Part shown: in pieces, positions 18,054 through 29,788 of the stretch | How the letters are laid out: every line of letters starts with the position of its first letter | How positions within the stretch are numbered: the first letter of the stretch is position 1 | Assembly: GCA_028274465.1 (NCBI GenBank) | Contig: CM051456.1 | Location: 105,313,348 to 105,377,347, forward strand | Reading direction: 5' to 3' | DNA: 64,000 nt | DNA from: Plantago ovata | Lineage: Eukaryota; Streptophyta; Magnoliopsida; Lamiales; Plantaginaceae | The notes under the pieces: generated by a model | What the model was told of the DNA's origin: nothing | Databases searched by the model: none | What the model saw: only the letters and a program-made list of their open reading frames with translations | Program-made: the position numbers and the translations under genes

Positions 18054-19792
18054 TGTTGGTCCCTTTAAACAACAAGAAAAGACTAGAGGGGGGGGGGTGA
18101 ATAGTCTTTTCAAACTTTTGTCGTTTAAAACTTTCTCAGCAAGTACTTATTACTTTTCAGTAATGAGGTCGCTGATACTTAACTTTCTCAGCAAGTACTT
18201 ATTACTTTTCAGTAATGAGGTTGCTGATACTTAACTTTCTCAGCAAGTGTAAGTTACTTTACAGTAGCTTGGTTTGCTGATACTTAAAATCAGAGAGCGG
18301 AAGTCTTTGAAACAATAAGTGCTTTTTCAGCAAGTAAAGTGTTTCAGCAAGTGATGTGAGTGATTGTGTACAAACAGATATAATTTGCTGAAAGCTAAAT
18401 GCAGTAAGTAAATCACACAAACGCTTTTAGAGTGGTATCTGAGAGTGGCGTAATCTCCCAACTAATCCACTTTGTCCTTTCTAGGACTGAATCCACTAAG
18501 ATATGATTGAGGTTCCTTACAATCTCCTATCTAAAGCGATTCAACAGAAACCAAAGCACACTTGCTTTGTCTCCAACCTAAACTAGAGAACTCAACCTTG
18601 TTCTCCACCAAACTTGGTACTTTTAATCAGCAAAAGCTTGCTCGATTAAGTTCCCCCTGAATATCACGCCTGAAAGGGTGTATTTTCAGTTAGAGAGTTT
18701 TGGGGTGAGATAACTTAATTATAACTTATTCAGTTACAACAAGTAATCTAAGAAACACAACTTGGAATACTTTGCAGTAAACAAGTTTGATTGTTTCTGG
18801 TGTCAAGACTTGTTTTTGTTCGAAAGAAAGAACACTTAACTAATTTCTTAGTCGAGTTTGTTCTACTTCTTCACAAGTAGCTTTTTCAAGCTTTAAGTCT
18901 TGGAACGGATCAATGGCAGTAAGAGTGTTTGAAGGTTTGTGAATTTTAAGCACAAGTGAGAGTTTGATCACGTTGTTGACAACTTCAACTCTTTGCCGGA
19001 TGACCTCTATTTATAGTGCAAGTAAGGAGCCGTTTGAATTTCAAATCCTAAGGCTTTTGTTCCTTAACATGTCACTATCTTGCTTTTGTACTTTCAGCAG
19101 CAACCTTTGTTTGTCTTCTAGTCTTCATGTCCTTCGCGTGTAAGCTTTGCATTAAATGCACCTTTGAATAGAATTCAAACAGTAACATTGGAGCGCAAAA
19201 TCAAGTACATTCAGCAAGAGGTCACATATGTTCATCAGCAAGTGTTTATTCTCAGTTTCAGCAAGCACAACCTACTCTGTCTTTCAGATTTTCACTTATG
19301 CAATGCTGTTGCTGAAAATTTTACTTTCTGAGCAACACGTGCCTTACCAGTCTTCAGCAATCTTCAAGTCTTCAAGTCTTCAAGTCTTCAGATCTTCAAA
19401 AGTCTTCAAGATTCTGACCGGTTTCTTATTTGCTTCAATAATTTGTTTGTAGTAAACAAAATACATCTTCAGCAAATTGCTTCAATAGGTCATTTTCTTT
19501 TCAGAAAATAAGATTCATTAAAGCTAAGCATCAACAAGATATTTTCTTTTCAGAAAATAAAATACATCATATGCTAAAGTGTCAATAAATTATTTTCTTC
19601 TCAGAAAACAAAATATGTCATACACTAAAGAAATAACTTATCTAACACCTATCTAAGTCATCAGCAAACGTTCCTCTTTTACAATGTCCTTTTAAAAAAT
19701 CTAAAATCCTATGGACCTTAAGAGTACTAGTTACTGGACTGTTCTTAATTTAGCATGGTTAATTGCTCATCAAAATTACAAGTTTCCTAACA
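18054..19792 (-). repeat. 5' LTR of the young Sirevirus
   Basis: 1739 bp, nearly identical to 940-2677. Transcription should start in this copy on the minus strand. It holds the same tandem hairpin block (18136-18280). Confidence 0.95.
19008..19015 (-). promoter_or_regulatory. TATA box of the Sirevirus 5' LTR
   Basis: TATAAATA on the minus strand in the context CACTATAAATAGAGG. The same box occurs in the other two LTRs (1893-1900 minus, 21444-21451 plus). Confidence 0.75.
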
Positions 19793-20524
19793 AAAGTCAA
19801 GAAGAAGAAGGCAAAGACAGGAAGAAAAGAGGCTAGCCAACATTGCCATTGGCTCCAGCATTGAATATACAAAGACCAGCAATGAGGAAACAACTCAAAA
19901 TGTGATCAGAAATGTTCATGGTTGCTGGATCTTAAAGCTGGAAGATGTATTGGCAAATGATTTCTTTCCAACTGTTGTACTGAATCAAATGTACACGTGG
20001 ATTGAATTGAAGGTGAAAAGAAACGAAAGGGATCCTCCTCCCTACCCGAGAAACATTGCTAGGAGATGGTTGAATCTAGAAGTCTTGGTAAGAAGAACAT
20101 CTATTTGCAAGCAAATGAAGCAAGAACCTGATTTAATTAAACCAATTGATGTTGCTTATTACTCTGACCCTTTAACCAAGAAGTCAAGAAGAAATATGGC
20201 TTGATTACTTATGATTATTTCTATCTCACTGCCAAGGATCAAGAAGAAGATCTTCTCTGGTTAAGAAAGATTCATGCTAACAAGGGAATTTCAGATACAC
20301 AACTTCTCCATGCCAGCAATTGGGGCATGCACTTGTGGGTGTTGCACTACAAAGAAATGAATGGTGAAAAACATCATTATACCGCCTGCAAGAACGCAAG
20401 GATCATTCAGCTCGAAATCCGTAAGCTACTTGAAGATTACGAAAAGGACTGTGTTGAATTTTCTACGCTTGCTGAGAAAAGTGTAAGGGAGATTCTGAGA
20501 AAATCTTCTGCTGGAAGAGCTTAA
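19793..20524 (+). pseudogene. Older Sirevirus: env-like C-terminal coding part
   Basis: Starting at the target duplication, the frame begun at 869-939 continues without a break (SRRRRQRQEEKRLANIAI...), which shows where the young element landed. It carries the conserved C-terminal domain also present at 2939-3529 and ends at TAA 20524. One frameshift near 20195 separates DPLTKK from YDYFYLTAKDQ. Unlike the young copy, it keeps TGC (Cys) at the position that is TGA at about 3528. No 5' part of this element exists in the window. Confidence 0.85.
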
Positions 20525-20771
20525 GTCCCTTGTAAAAGCTTTGTTTAGTTTTGTTTGCTGATTTGTGTAGTTATCTCTGAACTTTCTTGTAAACTTACTG
20601 AAAGATAACTATCAGCAATAAAGCTTTTGACTCTTATTGGTTTTTGATTATGCAATCTACTTATGCTTACTGTTTTATTATTCAAGTATGCTTGCATTAA
20701 TCAACTGATTTATTCAACATCAGAAACCTCTAAAAGGGTAACAATTAATTTAGCCATGGATTGCTAACATC

Positions 20772-22357
20772 AAAAAGGGGAAAATTTGTTAGGAAACTTG
20801 TAATTTTGATGAGCAATTAACCATGCTAAATTAAGGAAAGTCCAGTAACTAGTACTCTTAAGGTCCATAGGAATTTAGAGTTTTAAGGACATTGTAAAAG
20901 AGGAACGTTTGCTGAAGACTAGAGTAGGTGCTAGATAGGTGTTTTAACCGCTTATGATGTATCTTGTTTTCTGAAAAGAAAAGAAACCTATTGAAGCATT
21001 TGCTGATTATGTACTTTGTTTACACAAACAAACTATTGAAGCATTTAGAACCGTTCAAAAACTTGAAGAATTCGAAGACTGAAGACTAGAAGACTTCTGA
21101 AGATGGTATCTACAAAGGCACATGTTGCTCAGAAAGTGGAAACTTCAGCAACAACTTGCATAAGTGAAAATCTAAACGACAGAGTAGGTTGTGCTTGCTG
21201 AAACTGAGACTGACCACTTGCTGAAAAACATATGTGACCTCCTTGCTGAAAGTACTTGCATTTGCGCTCCAACGTTCATATTTGAATTTCATTCAAATGA
21301 ACATTAAATGCAAAGCATGAACGCGAAGGACATGAAGACTAAAAGACAAATAAAGGACGCTGCTGAAAGTACAAAAGCAAGATAGTGACATCTTAAGGAA
21401 CAAAGCCTTAGAATTCGAAATTCAAACGGCTCCCTTGATTCACTATAAATAGAGGTCATCCGGCAAAGAGTTGAAGTGTGTCAACAACGTGATCAAACTC
21501 TCACTTGTGCTTAAACTCACATACCCTTCAAACACTCTTTACTGCCATTGATCCGTTCCAAGACTTAAAGCTTGAAAAAGCTACCTGTGAAGAAGTAGAA
21601 CATACACGGCTAAGAAATTAGTTAAGTGTTCTTTCTTTCGAACAAGAACAAGTCTTGACACTAGAAACAATCAAACTTGTTTACTGCAAAGTATTCAAAG
21701 TTTTGTTTCTTAGATTACTTGTTGTAGCTGAATAAGTTATAATCAAGTTATCTCATCCCAAACCTCTCTAACTGAAAATACACCCTTTCAGGCGTGAAAT
21801 TCAGGGGGAACTTAATCTAGCATAGTGTTGCTGATTATAAGTCCCAAGTTTGGTGGAGAACAAGGTTTCGTTCTCTAGTTAGGTTGGAAACGAAGTAAGT
21901 GTGCTTTGGTTTCTGTTGAATCGCTCTAGATAGGTGTTGTAAGGAACCTCAAACTTGTCTTAGTGGATTCAGTCCTAGAAAGGACAAAGTGGATTAGTTG
22001 AGAGATTACGCCACTCTCAGATACCACTATAAAAGTGTTTGTGTGATTTACTTACTGCATTTAGTTTTCAGCAAAGCATATCTATCTGTACATTGTCACT
22101 CTGTTCACTTGCTGAAACTATCACTTACTGACAAAGCACTTATTGTACAAAGACTTCCGCTCTTTGATTTGAAGTATCAGCAAAACTCGTTACTGAAAAG
22201 TAACTAGTGCTTGCTGAGAAAGTTAAGTATCAACAAACTCATTACTGAAAAGTAATAAACCCTTGTTGAGAAAGTTTTTAAACGACGAAAGTTTGAAAAG
22301 ACTATTCACCCCCCCCCCCCACCTCTAGTCTTTTCTTGTTGTTTAAAGGGACCAACA
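20772..22357 (+). repeat. Older Sirevirus: PPT and 3' LTR
   Basis: The PPT (AAAAAGGGGAAAATT, 20772-20786) is followed by a 1571-bp LTR from TGTTAGG (20787) to ACCAACA (22357). It is clearly the same family as the young LTRs but more diverged and about 170 bp shorter. A TATA box is at 21444-21451. The next five bases, ACACT, would be the target duplication, but the left partner is lost. Confidence 0.9.
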
Positions 22358-23766
22358 ACACTCAAGAAAATGGAATTGATTATTTTGATACATTTTCACC
22401 TGTTGTTAAACTAACCACAGTAAGAGTCTTGCTAACTATTGCAGCATCCAAGAACTGGTTCTTACATCAATTAGATGTGAACACATCTTTCTTACATGGA
22501 GATCTAGATGAGGAAATATATATGACACCACCTCAAGGATATGATAAAGCTGGAAACAAGGTTTGCAAACTTGTTAAAAGCCTTTATGGTTTAAAACAAG
22601 CAAGCAGACAGTGGTTCTTCAAACTACAGTCTTCTCTTCTCTCTATTGGTTATGTACAATCAAAGGCTGATTCATCTTTGTGTATAAAACAGACTGACAA
22701 ATCCTTTACAAGCTTATTAGTATATGTAGATGATGTGATTCTTGCAGGAGACAGTCTTGAAGAAATAGAAAGAGCAAAGCAACATCTTCATTCACAATTT
22801 ACAATAAAGGACTTGGGAGAGCTTAAATACATATTAGGCGTTGAAGTAGCCAGATCTCCATCTGGTATAACCATATGTCAGAGAAAGTATGCTTTAGATC
22901 TTCTCAAAGAGACAGGTTATACAAATTGCAGGCCAGAAGATATACCTATGGATGCAGATCCCAAGCACAAATTAGAGAAAGATAGTGGAACTCCACGAGC
23001 AGATCAACATCCCTACAGAAGATTAATAGGTAGAATCATCTATCTCACAATAACTCGGCCTGATTTATTTTTTTCTTTGCAGAATCTCAGTCAGTTCATG
23101 AGTTGTCCAACTGATAAGCACATGGAAGCCGCACATAGAGTACTGAGATACATAAAGAGAAGTCCAGGTCAAGGTGTTTTCTTTCCAGCAAACAATCAGT
23201 TGCAGCTCAAATGTTTCTCGGATAGTGACTGGGGCTCTTGCTTGGACACAAGAAGGAGCACCACAGGCTACGCAATCTATCTAGGAGAATCTCTCATCTC
23301 ATGGAAGACAAAGAAACAAACCACAATCAGCAGGTCTAGCGCAGAGGCAGAATACAGAGCAGTGGCACTTGCTGCGTGTGAGATACAGTGGCTATTATAC
23401 ATACTACATGATTTCAAGGTTCCACACCAGAAAGTACCAGCACTGTTATACACGGACAGTCTATCTGCATATCATTTGGCCCATAATCCGGTTCAACATC
23501 AACGAACGAAGCACATTGAAATAGACTGTCACACGATTAGAGACAAGATACAAGAAGGCAAGATCAAACTTTTGCACGTCTCTAATGTGGACCAAGTGGC
23601 GGATGTTTTAACAAAACCGTTAGCTGCTCCTCTTTTCTATCATTACATTTCCAAGCTGGGAGTTCTGAATATCCACTCCCAACTTGAGGGGGGATGTGAC
23701 CAAGCAGCCCAGCAAACAGGCGAACTGAAGAAAACGGAATCAACAGAAAAGCGTGTTTCTAAATAA
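22358..23766 (+). CDS. Third copia element: RT C-terminal part and RNase H
   Basis: Begins exactly at the older Sirevirus LTR border, inside the RT motif (TQENGIDYFDTFSPV), and stays open to 23766. It holds LDVNTSFLHGDL, YGLKQASRQW, catalytic YVDDVILAG, and RNase H (SDSDWGSC, RSTTGY, SSAEAEYRA, YTDSLSA, HIEIDCHTIRDK, VADVLTKPL). The protein differs strongly from the Sirevirus RT, so it is another copia lineage. Its gag, integrase and 5' LTR are not in the window. The frame reads on into the LTR before its stop, which is common. There are no lesions in about 470 codons, so the loss of the 5' half is the main damage. Confidence 0.9.
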
Positions 23767-24003
23767 ACGCTTTATTCATTAAAGGATTTCAGTTATACCT
23801 TGTGCATAGAAGATAGTACACATGCAGTTAGTCTAGTATAAATAGGATTAGCAGAACAACTCTGCTCTTTACTTTTTCGATTCATCTTTCTCCACTATTC
23901 TCTGGAGATTCTCTCTGTAAATTCAATATTCATTCAATGATTTCTTCTTTGATTCCTATATTCTGGAATCTTATACACATACATTCTTGTTCTGATAATA
24001 TCA
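23695..24003 (+). repeat. 3' LTR of the third copia element
   Basis: Begins TGTGACC right after a GAGGGGGGA polypurine tract and has a TATA box TATAAATA at 23837-23844. The end at ...ATATCA (24003) is inferred from the TG...CA rule, since the 5' LTR is absent for comparison. Confidence 0.65.
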
Positions 24004-24326
24004 ATGCAAACCTACAGATACACTGATATGATATCCAGCATTGCTTCAACAAGATATATCATGCTCTATACCGCAACGGTAATGTGTACCCAAGGAAATG
24101 AACGATCTGAATTCATTGTGAATCAAGACTCCCTTTCGGAAAAGCTGTAAAAGTATTAGGTGGAGAAGTAAAATATAGTGAGCTGAACCGTTACTATATC
24201 CGTCTCACGAAACATTACCCAATAGGTTAACACGCAATTTAAGAAGAAATAATAAAGTAACACTCTAATCTAAAGTTAATAATAAAGTAGTGGGGTATGT
24301 TATTTTTAATTGAATAGAGTTGTTAA
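24004..24326. other. Spacer with a short unrecognised coding-like stretch
   Basis: A 39-codon frame at 24111-24230 (plus) ends GKAVKVLGGEVKYSELNRYYI..HYPIG. It looks protein-like in composition but I cannot assign it. It may be the tail of a host gene interrupted by the copia insertion. Confidence 0.25.
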
Positions 24327-24336
24327 AGTATAAAGG

Positions 24337-25155
24337 GGTAAATTTCATCTGGACCCCTCCATAGATTTTTTTATTACAAAATCTTCCCTCTTAGAATGTC
24401 AATTACATTTACCCCCTTGTTTGTGAAATGTAATCACATTCTGCCCCACGGATTTAACTTTCAGCGAACTAAAAGTTTGAAAATGTCTATTTTGTCCCCG
24501 TTCAATTTTCAGTAGCCAAACAACCTAATTTGTTTTTATTACACATTTGACTCTAAATTTTCTTAATTTACAAAATTGACTATAAACTATTTAAAATAAA
24601 CACCCAATACTTAGATAAATTTCAAAATGATCTAAAAATTAATCCATAACAAGTCCTACAAAACTCACATTTCAAAATCAATCCCACTAACTTAAATAAA
24701 CAGTAAAAATAATAATAAAAAAAAAGGACAGAGCTCCAACCGGAGCTGATCGAAGCTCCGGTTGGAGCAGACCAGCTCTGACTGGTAAACAGCTCCGGCT
24801 AGAGCTGTTAAACAACTCTTGTTGGAGCTGTTAAACAGCTCTTGCACAGCTCCGATCGGAGCTGTTGCAGGAAAATTTTCATTACCGGAAAAATTTCGGT
24901 ATCGGATTTTTAGGAAGAACGTAAAAAAATAAAAAGTAAAAGTAGAAAAGAAAAAGAAAAGAAGAAAAAAAAAGAAAAATTAAATTCTGAAAACTGTAAA
25001 ATTGATAAGGGCATGTTTGGTGAGCAACATTTGAACAGTATCAACTAAGTTGGTCAACACAATTAGCACTATTTGGGGCAAAATGTAATTGATTTTCTAA
25101 GAGGAAAGATTTTGAAAACTGACATAGCAAGAGGGGTGGGGTTTGTAATTTTCTC
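24337..25155. mobile_element. Non-autonomous Mutator-like element with long TIRs
   Basis: About 75-bp imperfect terminal inverted repeats: the left reads GGGTAAATTTCATC...CAAAATCTTCCCTCTTAG, and the right, reversed, reads GAGAAAATTACAAAC...CAAAATCTTTCCTCTTAG. The element is flanked by AAGTATAAAG on both sides (24327-24336 and 25156-25165), a 9-10 bp duplication as made by Mutator-like transposases. It has no transposase. The interior at 24732-24864 is a cluster of AGCTCC/GGAGCT palindromes. Confidence 0.8.
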
Positions 25156-25165
25156 AAGTATAAAG

Positions 25166-26457
25166 TAATGACAATGTTGTAATATAGTGAACGAAGTAAT
25201 ATTTTTAATGTGTGGTGGTTTCCATTTTAGGAAAAGAGTAAAGTTTTGCAGGACACTCATAAATGAAAAGTGGGTAAAGTTTTGTGAGACAAATAGAGTA
25301 TGATAGTTTTTTGGTTTTCGAAGTTTTACCTTCATGTACTCTTCAAAAAAGGTCAATTAACGACATATATAATTTTGATAAGCTCTTTAACCTTTTTCTG
25401 TTCTCTTCATCTGAACTGAACTGAACTGAACTGAATGGATCTGAACTGTACTAAACTTATTTGTAGTACAAAACACTGTTAGGCAAATATGAACTGAACT
25501 TAATGCATCTGAACTGATCTGAACTGAATTTAAAGTAATCAATTTTCAGACAAAAAGAACAGAGCCTAAAGAGATTGTACACACTCTAATTCTAATACAA
25601 GGGTCAAAGTATATCATGAAAAATTATAACAGAAGGAAAATTCATCTATGAACATGGTTTATGAGTAAGTTTAAAAACCATGTGATTTAAAAATATTATA
25701 AGAAATATCTATTTTGAGAAATATAGGGGGTTGTATTTGGCAAAACCTCCTCTATTCCGTAGACTCAGTTTTCCCGGCTGTTTTTATTTACCAAAAAATA
25801 AATAAATATAGCAAAACCTCCTCACTCATTTTTATATTTTGATTTAAAAAAAAAGACTCAATGTGTGGAAAAAGGAAATCAAATTAGCCCAACAAAAAAG
25901 GTAGTGACACTCAAGTGGGTCGAGTTAGGTTTAAGGGTCCAGCCCATGTTATCGAGTATCGACTTTTATGTTTTGCTGTTAGTGTTATTTTGCTGGTAAT
26001 CTTCTACTTATAGCCATATATGTGATCATCTGAAGTCACATTCATTTTTAAATGATCTCATGTGATTCGCTTTACTTCCAAAGAGATGACAAGAGAAGAC
26101 AAGCAGCAAACACATTCGCTACTTGTCAAACGCTCAGCAGAGCCTCATGGGCCTGCTGGCCCATTTGAGGCTCTGTTGGAAGCTTGGAGTAGGCTTTACT
26201 TGGGCCTGAAGTGAGGACTTGTTTTATGTGATTAGTGAACCTAGTCCGTGTTAAGAAAATGAGTAAAAAACAAGGTTGGAGTTCGAGCCATAATATTTAT
26301 ACACAAGTTCGGCTCGAATGAGCTCGAGCTTAAACCTTAATAGTTAAGCTCGTTATAAATTCTTTTTTTTAATACATGTGAAAATATGAATGTGTTAAGA
26401 TTAAGTAATTCAATATTAAACATTACAAATCAACATCCCAAATGATAAAATCATCAA
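25166..26457. other. AT-rich spacer with GAACT repeats and TCGAGCTC motifs
   Basis: No gene seen. 25405-25530 holds a run of CTGAACTGAACT-type repeats on the plus strand. 26280-26350 has GAGCTCGAGC-type motifs that recur at 31030-31130, on the other side of the CACTA element. Confidence 0.5.
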
Positions 26458-26730
26458 CACTACAAAAAATCCGTCATTTACCGACGGATAAAATGACGGA
26501 TTTTATCCGTCGATAAATACCGACGGATCGAGATTTGTTAGCGACGGATGACGGATAACGAACAAAGTTGACCACTTTGTTCGTCATCCGTCGCTAAAAG
26601 GTTTTTATCCGTCGGTACCTTAGCGACGGATAACTTATCCGTCGCTAAATATTAAAAGTAAATAAAAAATAAAAAAAATTACACTTACCGACGGATAAGC
26701 GTATCCGTCGGTAAGGTCTGATTATACCGG
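26458..26730. repeat. CACTA element 1 left subterminal repeats
   Basis: Clustered ATCCGTCG and CGACGGAT units in both orientations, mirrored at 30008-30326. In En/Spm such units bind TNPA. Confidence 0.8.
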
Positions 26731-27359
26731 CGTCCTGACTTACAGAACGCCATTTTCATCTTCTTCTCGTTCTTCTCTCTTCTCATCTCCATTTCTCCTT
26801 CAAAACTTCACCATTTTCATCCATTTTGGTAGCAAATTGAAGCTTATTGCACAAGGAACAAGGAACAACCTTCAATTCGAATTTTTTTTGGTCAATTTGT
26901 GCAAAATCAAAGGTATGAACTCTAACCCTTATTTGATTTTTAATTTGGGAATTATCCAATTGTTGGTTAAATTGTCAAATGTATGTTACATAGTAGTTGA
27001 TACAAGTATATTTTGCTTAAATGTGTAGTTGATTGTTGTTAAAATTGAGTAATGAATCGATTTTGGGATTTTATTAATTTGGGGATTTCTTAAATTATGG
27101 AAATGTATGTTAGTATTAAGTAGATATTAGTTGTTATAGTTGAATGTTAGTTTTGAATTATGTTAATTTGGGTTTGTTAATTAAAATCGAGACTTAGATC
27201 AATTTAGGGCTTTTTTTAGTTTTGTATTTAATCGAATTTAATGTTCCATAACTAGGTTATGTACTTATATAAGGTTAATTTTGTAGTTGAATACGATAAA
27301 ATAGAGTAATTTATGAAAATCGAGACTTGTAGCTCAATTTGGGGGTTTTGAAATAAAGT

Positions 27360-27690
27360 GAAAATGGGTTCGAGATGATGATATGATGATGATGTTAGGT
27401 TAGAGATGATGTTCATATGGTTGTTGTTGACAATACTAGGCTAGAGATGATGTTGTTAATGGTTGGTTGATTGGTGATAAGGTTGATGATGTTAGGCTAG
27501 AGATGATGTTGTTATATGGTTGATTGGTGATATGGTTGATAATGTTAGGCTAGAGATATGTTCATATGGTTGTTGTTGATGATGCTAGTCTAGAGATGTT
27601 GTTGATGGTTGGTAAATTGGTGATATGGTTGATGATGTTAGGCTAGAGATGTTTTTGTTATATGGTTGGTTGATGATTATAATAGAGTTG
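27360..27690 (+). repeat. Tandem repeats in the 5' UTR intron of CACTA element 1
   Basis: Five to six degenerate units built on GATGTTAGGCTAGAGATG plus TATGGTTG and TTGGTGATATGGTTG. They lie within the inferred intron 26913-27843 (donor AAAG/GTATG, acceptor TTGCAG/ATG). Confidence 0.75.
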
Positions 27691-27843
27691 GAGGAACCTT
27701 TAATTGGTAATTAATAAATTATGTTGCTATGTCATTTATATGTATATTCACTTGTATGTGCATTTACGTTAATTGATAATGCTTTATATTGTACGTGCAT
27801 ATTTCATATCATCATACTAACCTTGATATTGTTTTATTTGCAG

Positions 27844-29788
27844 ATGCCGAAACCTAGGTGCAACTACATTCCACCCGAGTTACGAGTTCCTGGAGCCCCA
27901 GGGTACGAGCAGGGTGTAGTTCCACCCATCATTGGATTATCGGAGGGGAGTAGCTCCTCATCGTCAACTAGGAAGAAGAAGGCTAAGTTTGACCCATTTG
28001 CGAACCTACCTGCTGATGGTTGCCCATACGAGAGGCCGACCCTGGATGCCATGTATAAGGGGAAGCCTGTTCTGTTCCCTAACGGAAAAGCTGCGTAAGT
28101 ACACTTTCTGTTGTTTAGTTTATTGTTTAACTTGTGACATATTACGTATACTTTATTATGCTTATTCATTCTTATTTGTATTTAACAATCATAATAGGTT
28201 TTACCCTGCATCTGCCCATTCGAAGATCGGTGACATCATCAACTCCAGGTTCATCGCTCCAACACCATCTGAGGACCGTGGTGGGGAGAAGTGGTCAAGG
28301 CTGCCTGACCATGTCATTGGCTTCTACTTCGATGAGCTGCGGGTATTGTAACAATCTTAAATGTTTAGTAAACGTCGTTTTATTTTTATTCTAAATTTAC
28401 GTGAGTGGTATGTTAGCCACTATATTTGGGTGATATGTTAGTCACCATGTGTTAGTTGTTTTTTTAGGGCAATGTGAGTGGTATGTTAGCCACTATATTT
28501 GGGTGATATGTTAGTCACCATTGTGCTTACGTTGATCTTGTTCTTGTTGTATTGATTGTTGTGTCGTTCTAAATTGGTTGTTTTGGTGGTTAGAAACACT
28601 ACTACTTGCCAAACGTGCTATTGAAGGAGCTTTGGTTTGTTTTCAACACTGTTGGTGCTCGTTGTTACCGAGACAAGGTCCACGACCTTAAGGAGTCTCG
28701 AGTGAGGCCTAGATTCATCCACGAAAGCGAGTGGCCTCTGTGGTTGGCTTACTGGAAGACACAGGATGCCGAGGACCTAGCAGATAAGAACAAGAAGAAT
28801 CGAGCACGGGCGGACAGAAGCAGCTCCGGTGAAGACGAGGACTATTCGAAGCACCATCTCGGCACACAGTCTCAGGCCACTCGTGACCTCAATGCAGTAA
28901 GTTAACTTGTGCTTTACTCCAGTCACTTTCAATATTCTTAAAATTTTATTGTAAACACTGACACTTATTACTTTGCAAAATGAACAGAGGCTCACTGGAC
29001 AAGGATTTGAGTCGTACTTGACCATGGTGAGAAATGCCAAGTTCAAGAACGGCAAGTGGACATGCAAGAAAGCCAAGAAACTGAATGTAAGTACATAAAT
29101 GAGTACTTTGAGTTACTTGTACTGTATTTCTTTTTAAAAAGTTTCTATATGTATTGTAATATATCAACTCATGTATTGCTTAACTGCTTGTAGGAGGAGG
29201 TTGAGGCTTATTACAAGGTTAAGATGGATGAGAAGGGTGACATACTTACGATGGAGGAAGAGAACGCTGCTTTCCTCGAGGTAAACCCTCCTGGCCCTAA
29301 GTGGTCGATCTATGGCTTAGGGAACTTGGGACGTTCTCTTGCAGCTGAATAATTTCAGCGCTCATCCGGTTCTACCTCCAGCACAGATTCTCGATTGGCT
29401 GAAGAGATGGCAGCACTTAGGGCCGAGAATGCTAGGATGATGAGCATTCAGGAGACACTTGTGTCTCAGGTATATTCACTTGTATGCTAATATTATGTTG
29501 ATATCTCATGTAGATGTATAACCACTTGTATGCTCATTTACATTGCTTGCATCTATCTTTCATATTCTTAACTACATCGATCATTACTTGTGTCAGGTGG
29601 AGACGCAGAATTTCGTGCTGAAGAAGCTGCTGGAGAAGCATCCCATTGGCATGGACCCGTTCGCAGAGGCAGCTTTCTTTCAGACCGGGGAGGGGAGCCC
29701 TGGTACGGCGGGGAGTGCGGGTTTGCAAGGCAGTTCTCATGCTCCTTCGGGTTCCAGTGGTCGTGGTTCTAGTGGTCGTCGTCCCTAG
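27844..29788 (+). pseudogene. Transposase_24-type CACTA gene of element 1 (one nonsense codon)
   Basis: Six coding exons with GT-AG borders and matching phases: 27844-28094, 28198-28342, 28594-28896, 28988-29086, 29194-29469 and 29597-29788, giving 421 codons. The protein opens MPKPRCNYIPPE, then a Ser-rich linker, DGCPYERP, and the Transposase_24 (Ptta/En/Spm) signature W..LPDHV..FYFDELR, LLKELWFVFN, CYRDKVHDLK, RPRFIHESEWPLWLAYW, NKKNRA and HHLGTQS. A coiled coil (AEEMAALRAENARMM..LKKLL) and a Gly/Ser tail follow. An upstream noncoding exon is joined by the intron ending at 27843. Exon 5 has an in-frame TAA at 29350-29352, otherwise it is intact. The family is thought to bind element ends. 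Its exact role is unproven. Confidence 0.85.
28402..28524 (+). repeat. Two-copy tandem repeat in the second coding intron of CACTA element 1
   Basis: GTGAGTGGTATGTTAGCCAC...GTGATATGTTAGTCACCAT occurs twice within intron 28343-28593. Each copy contains short inverted arms (GTGGCTA-like with TAGTCAC). Confidence 0.7.

Larger units (their letters stand above)
940..19792 (-). mobile_element. Complete young Sirevirus-type Ty1/copia retrotransposon with env-like region
   Basis: The element runs TG...CA between two LTRs (940-2677 and 18054-19792) and is flanked on both sides by AAAGT (935-939 and 19793-19797). Order in the sense (minus) direction: 5' LTR, PBS, gag, protease, integrase, reverse transcriptase, RNase H, a 0.9-kb structured spacer, a 5.3-kb env-like region, PPT, 3' LTR. 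Pol order is copia type. The long LTRs, long gag and env-like gene after pol indicate the Sirevirus lineage. The LTRs differ at only a handful of positions, so insertion is recent. The span is inflated by about 3 kb by a duplicated stretch around an N gap, so the real length is probably near 15.8 kb. Coding regions contain several single-base shifts and three nonsense codons, so this copy is probably non-autonomous as written. Confidence 0.93.

Noticed and set aside
25400..25530. GAACT repeat run as a separate transposon
   Set aside because: No terminal repeats or target duplication could be found; it is only a simple repeat.
27360..27690. CRISPR-like array
   Set aside because: Units are degenerate, without unique spacers, in an intron of a plant transposon.
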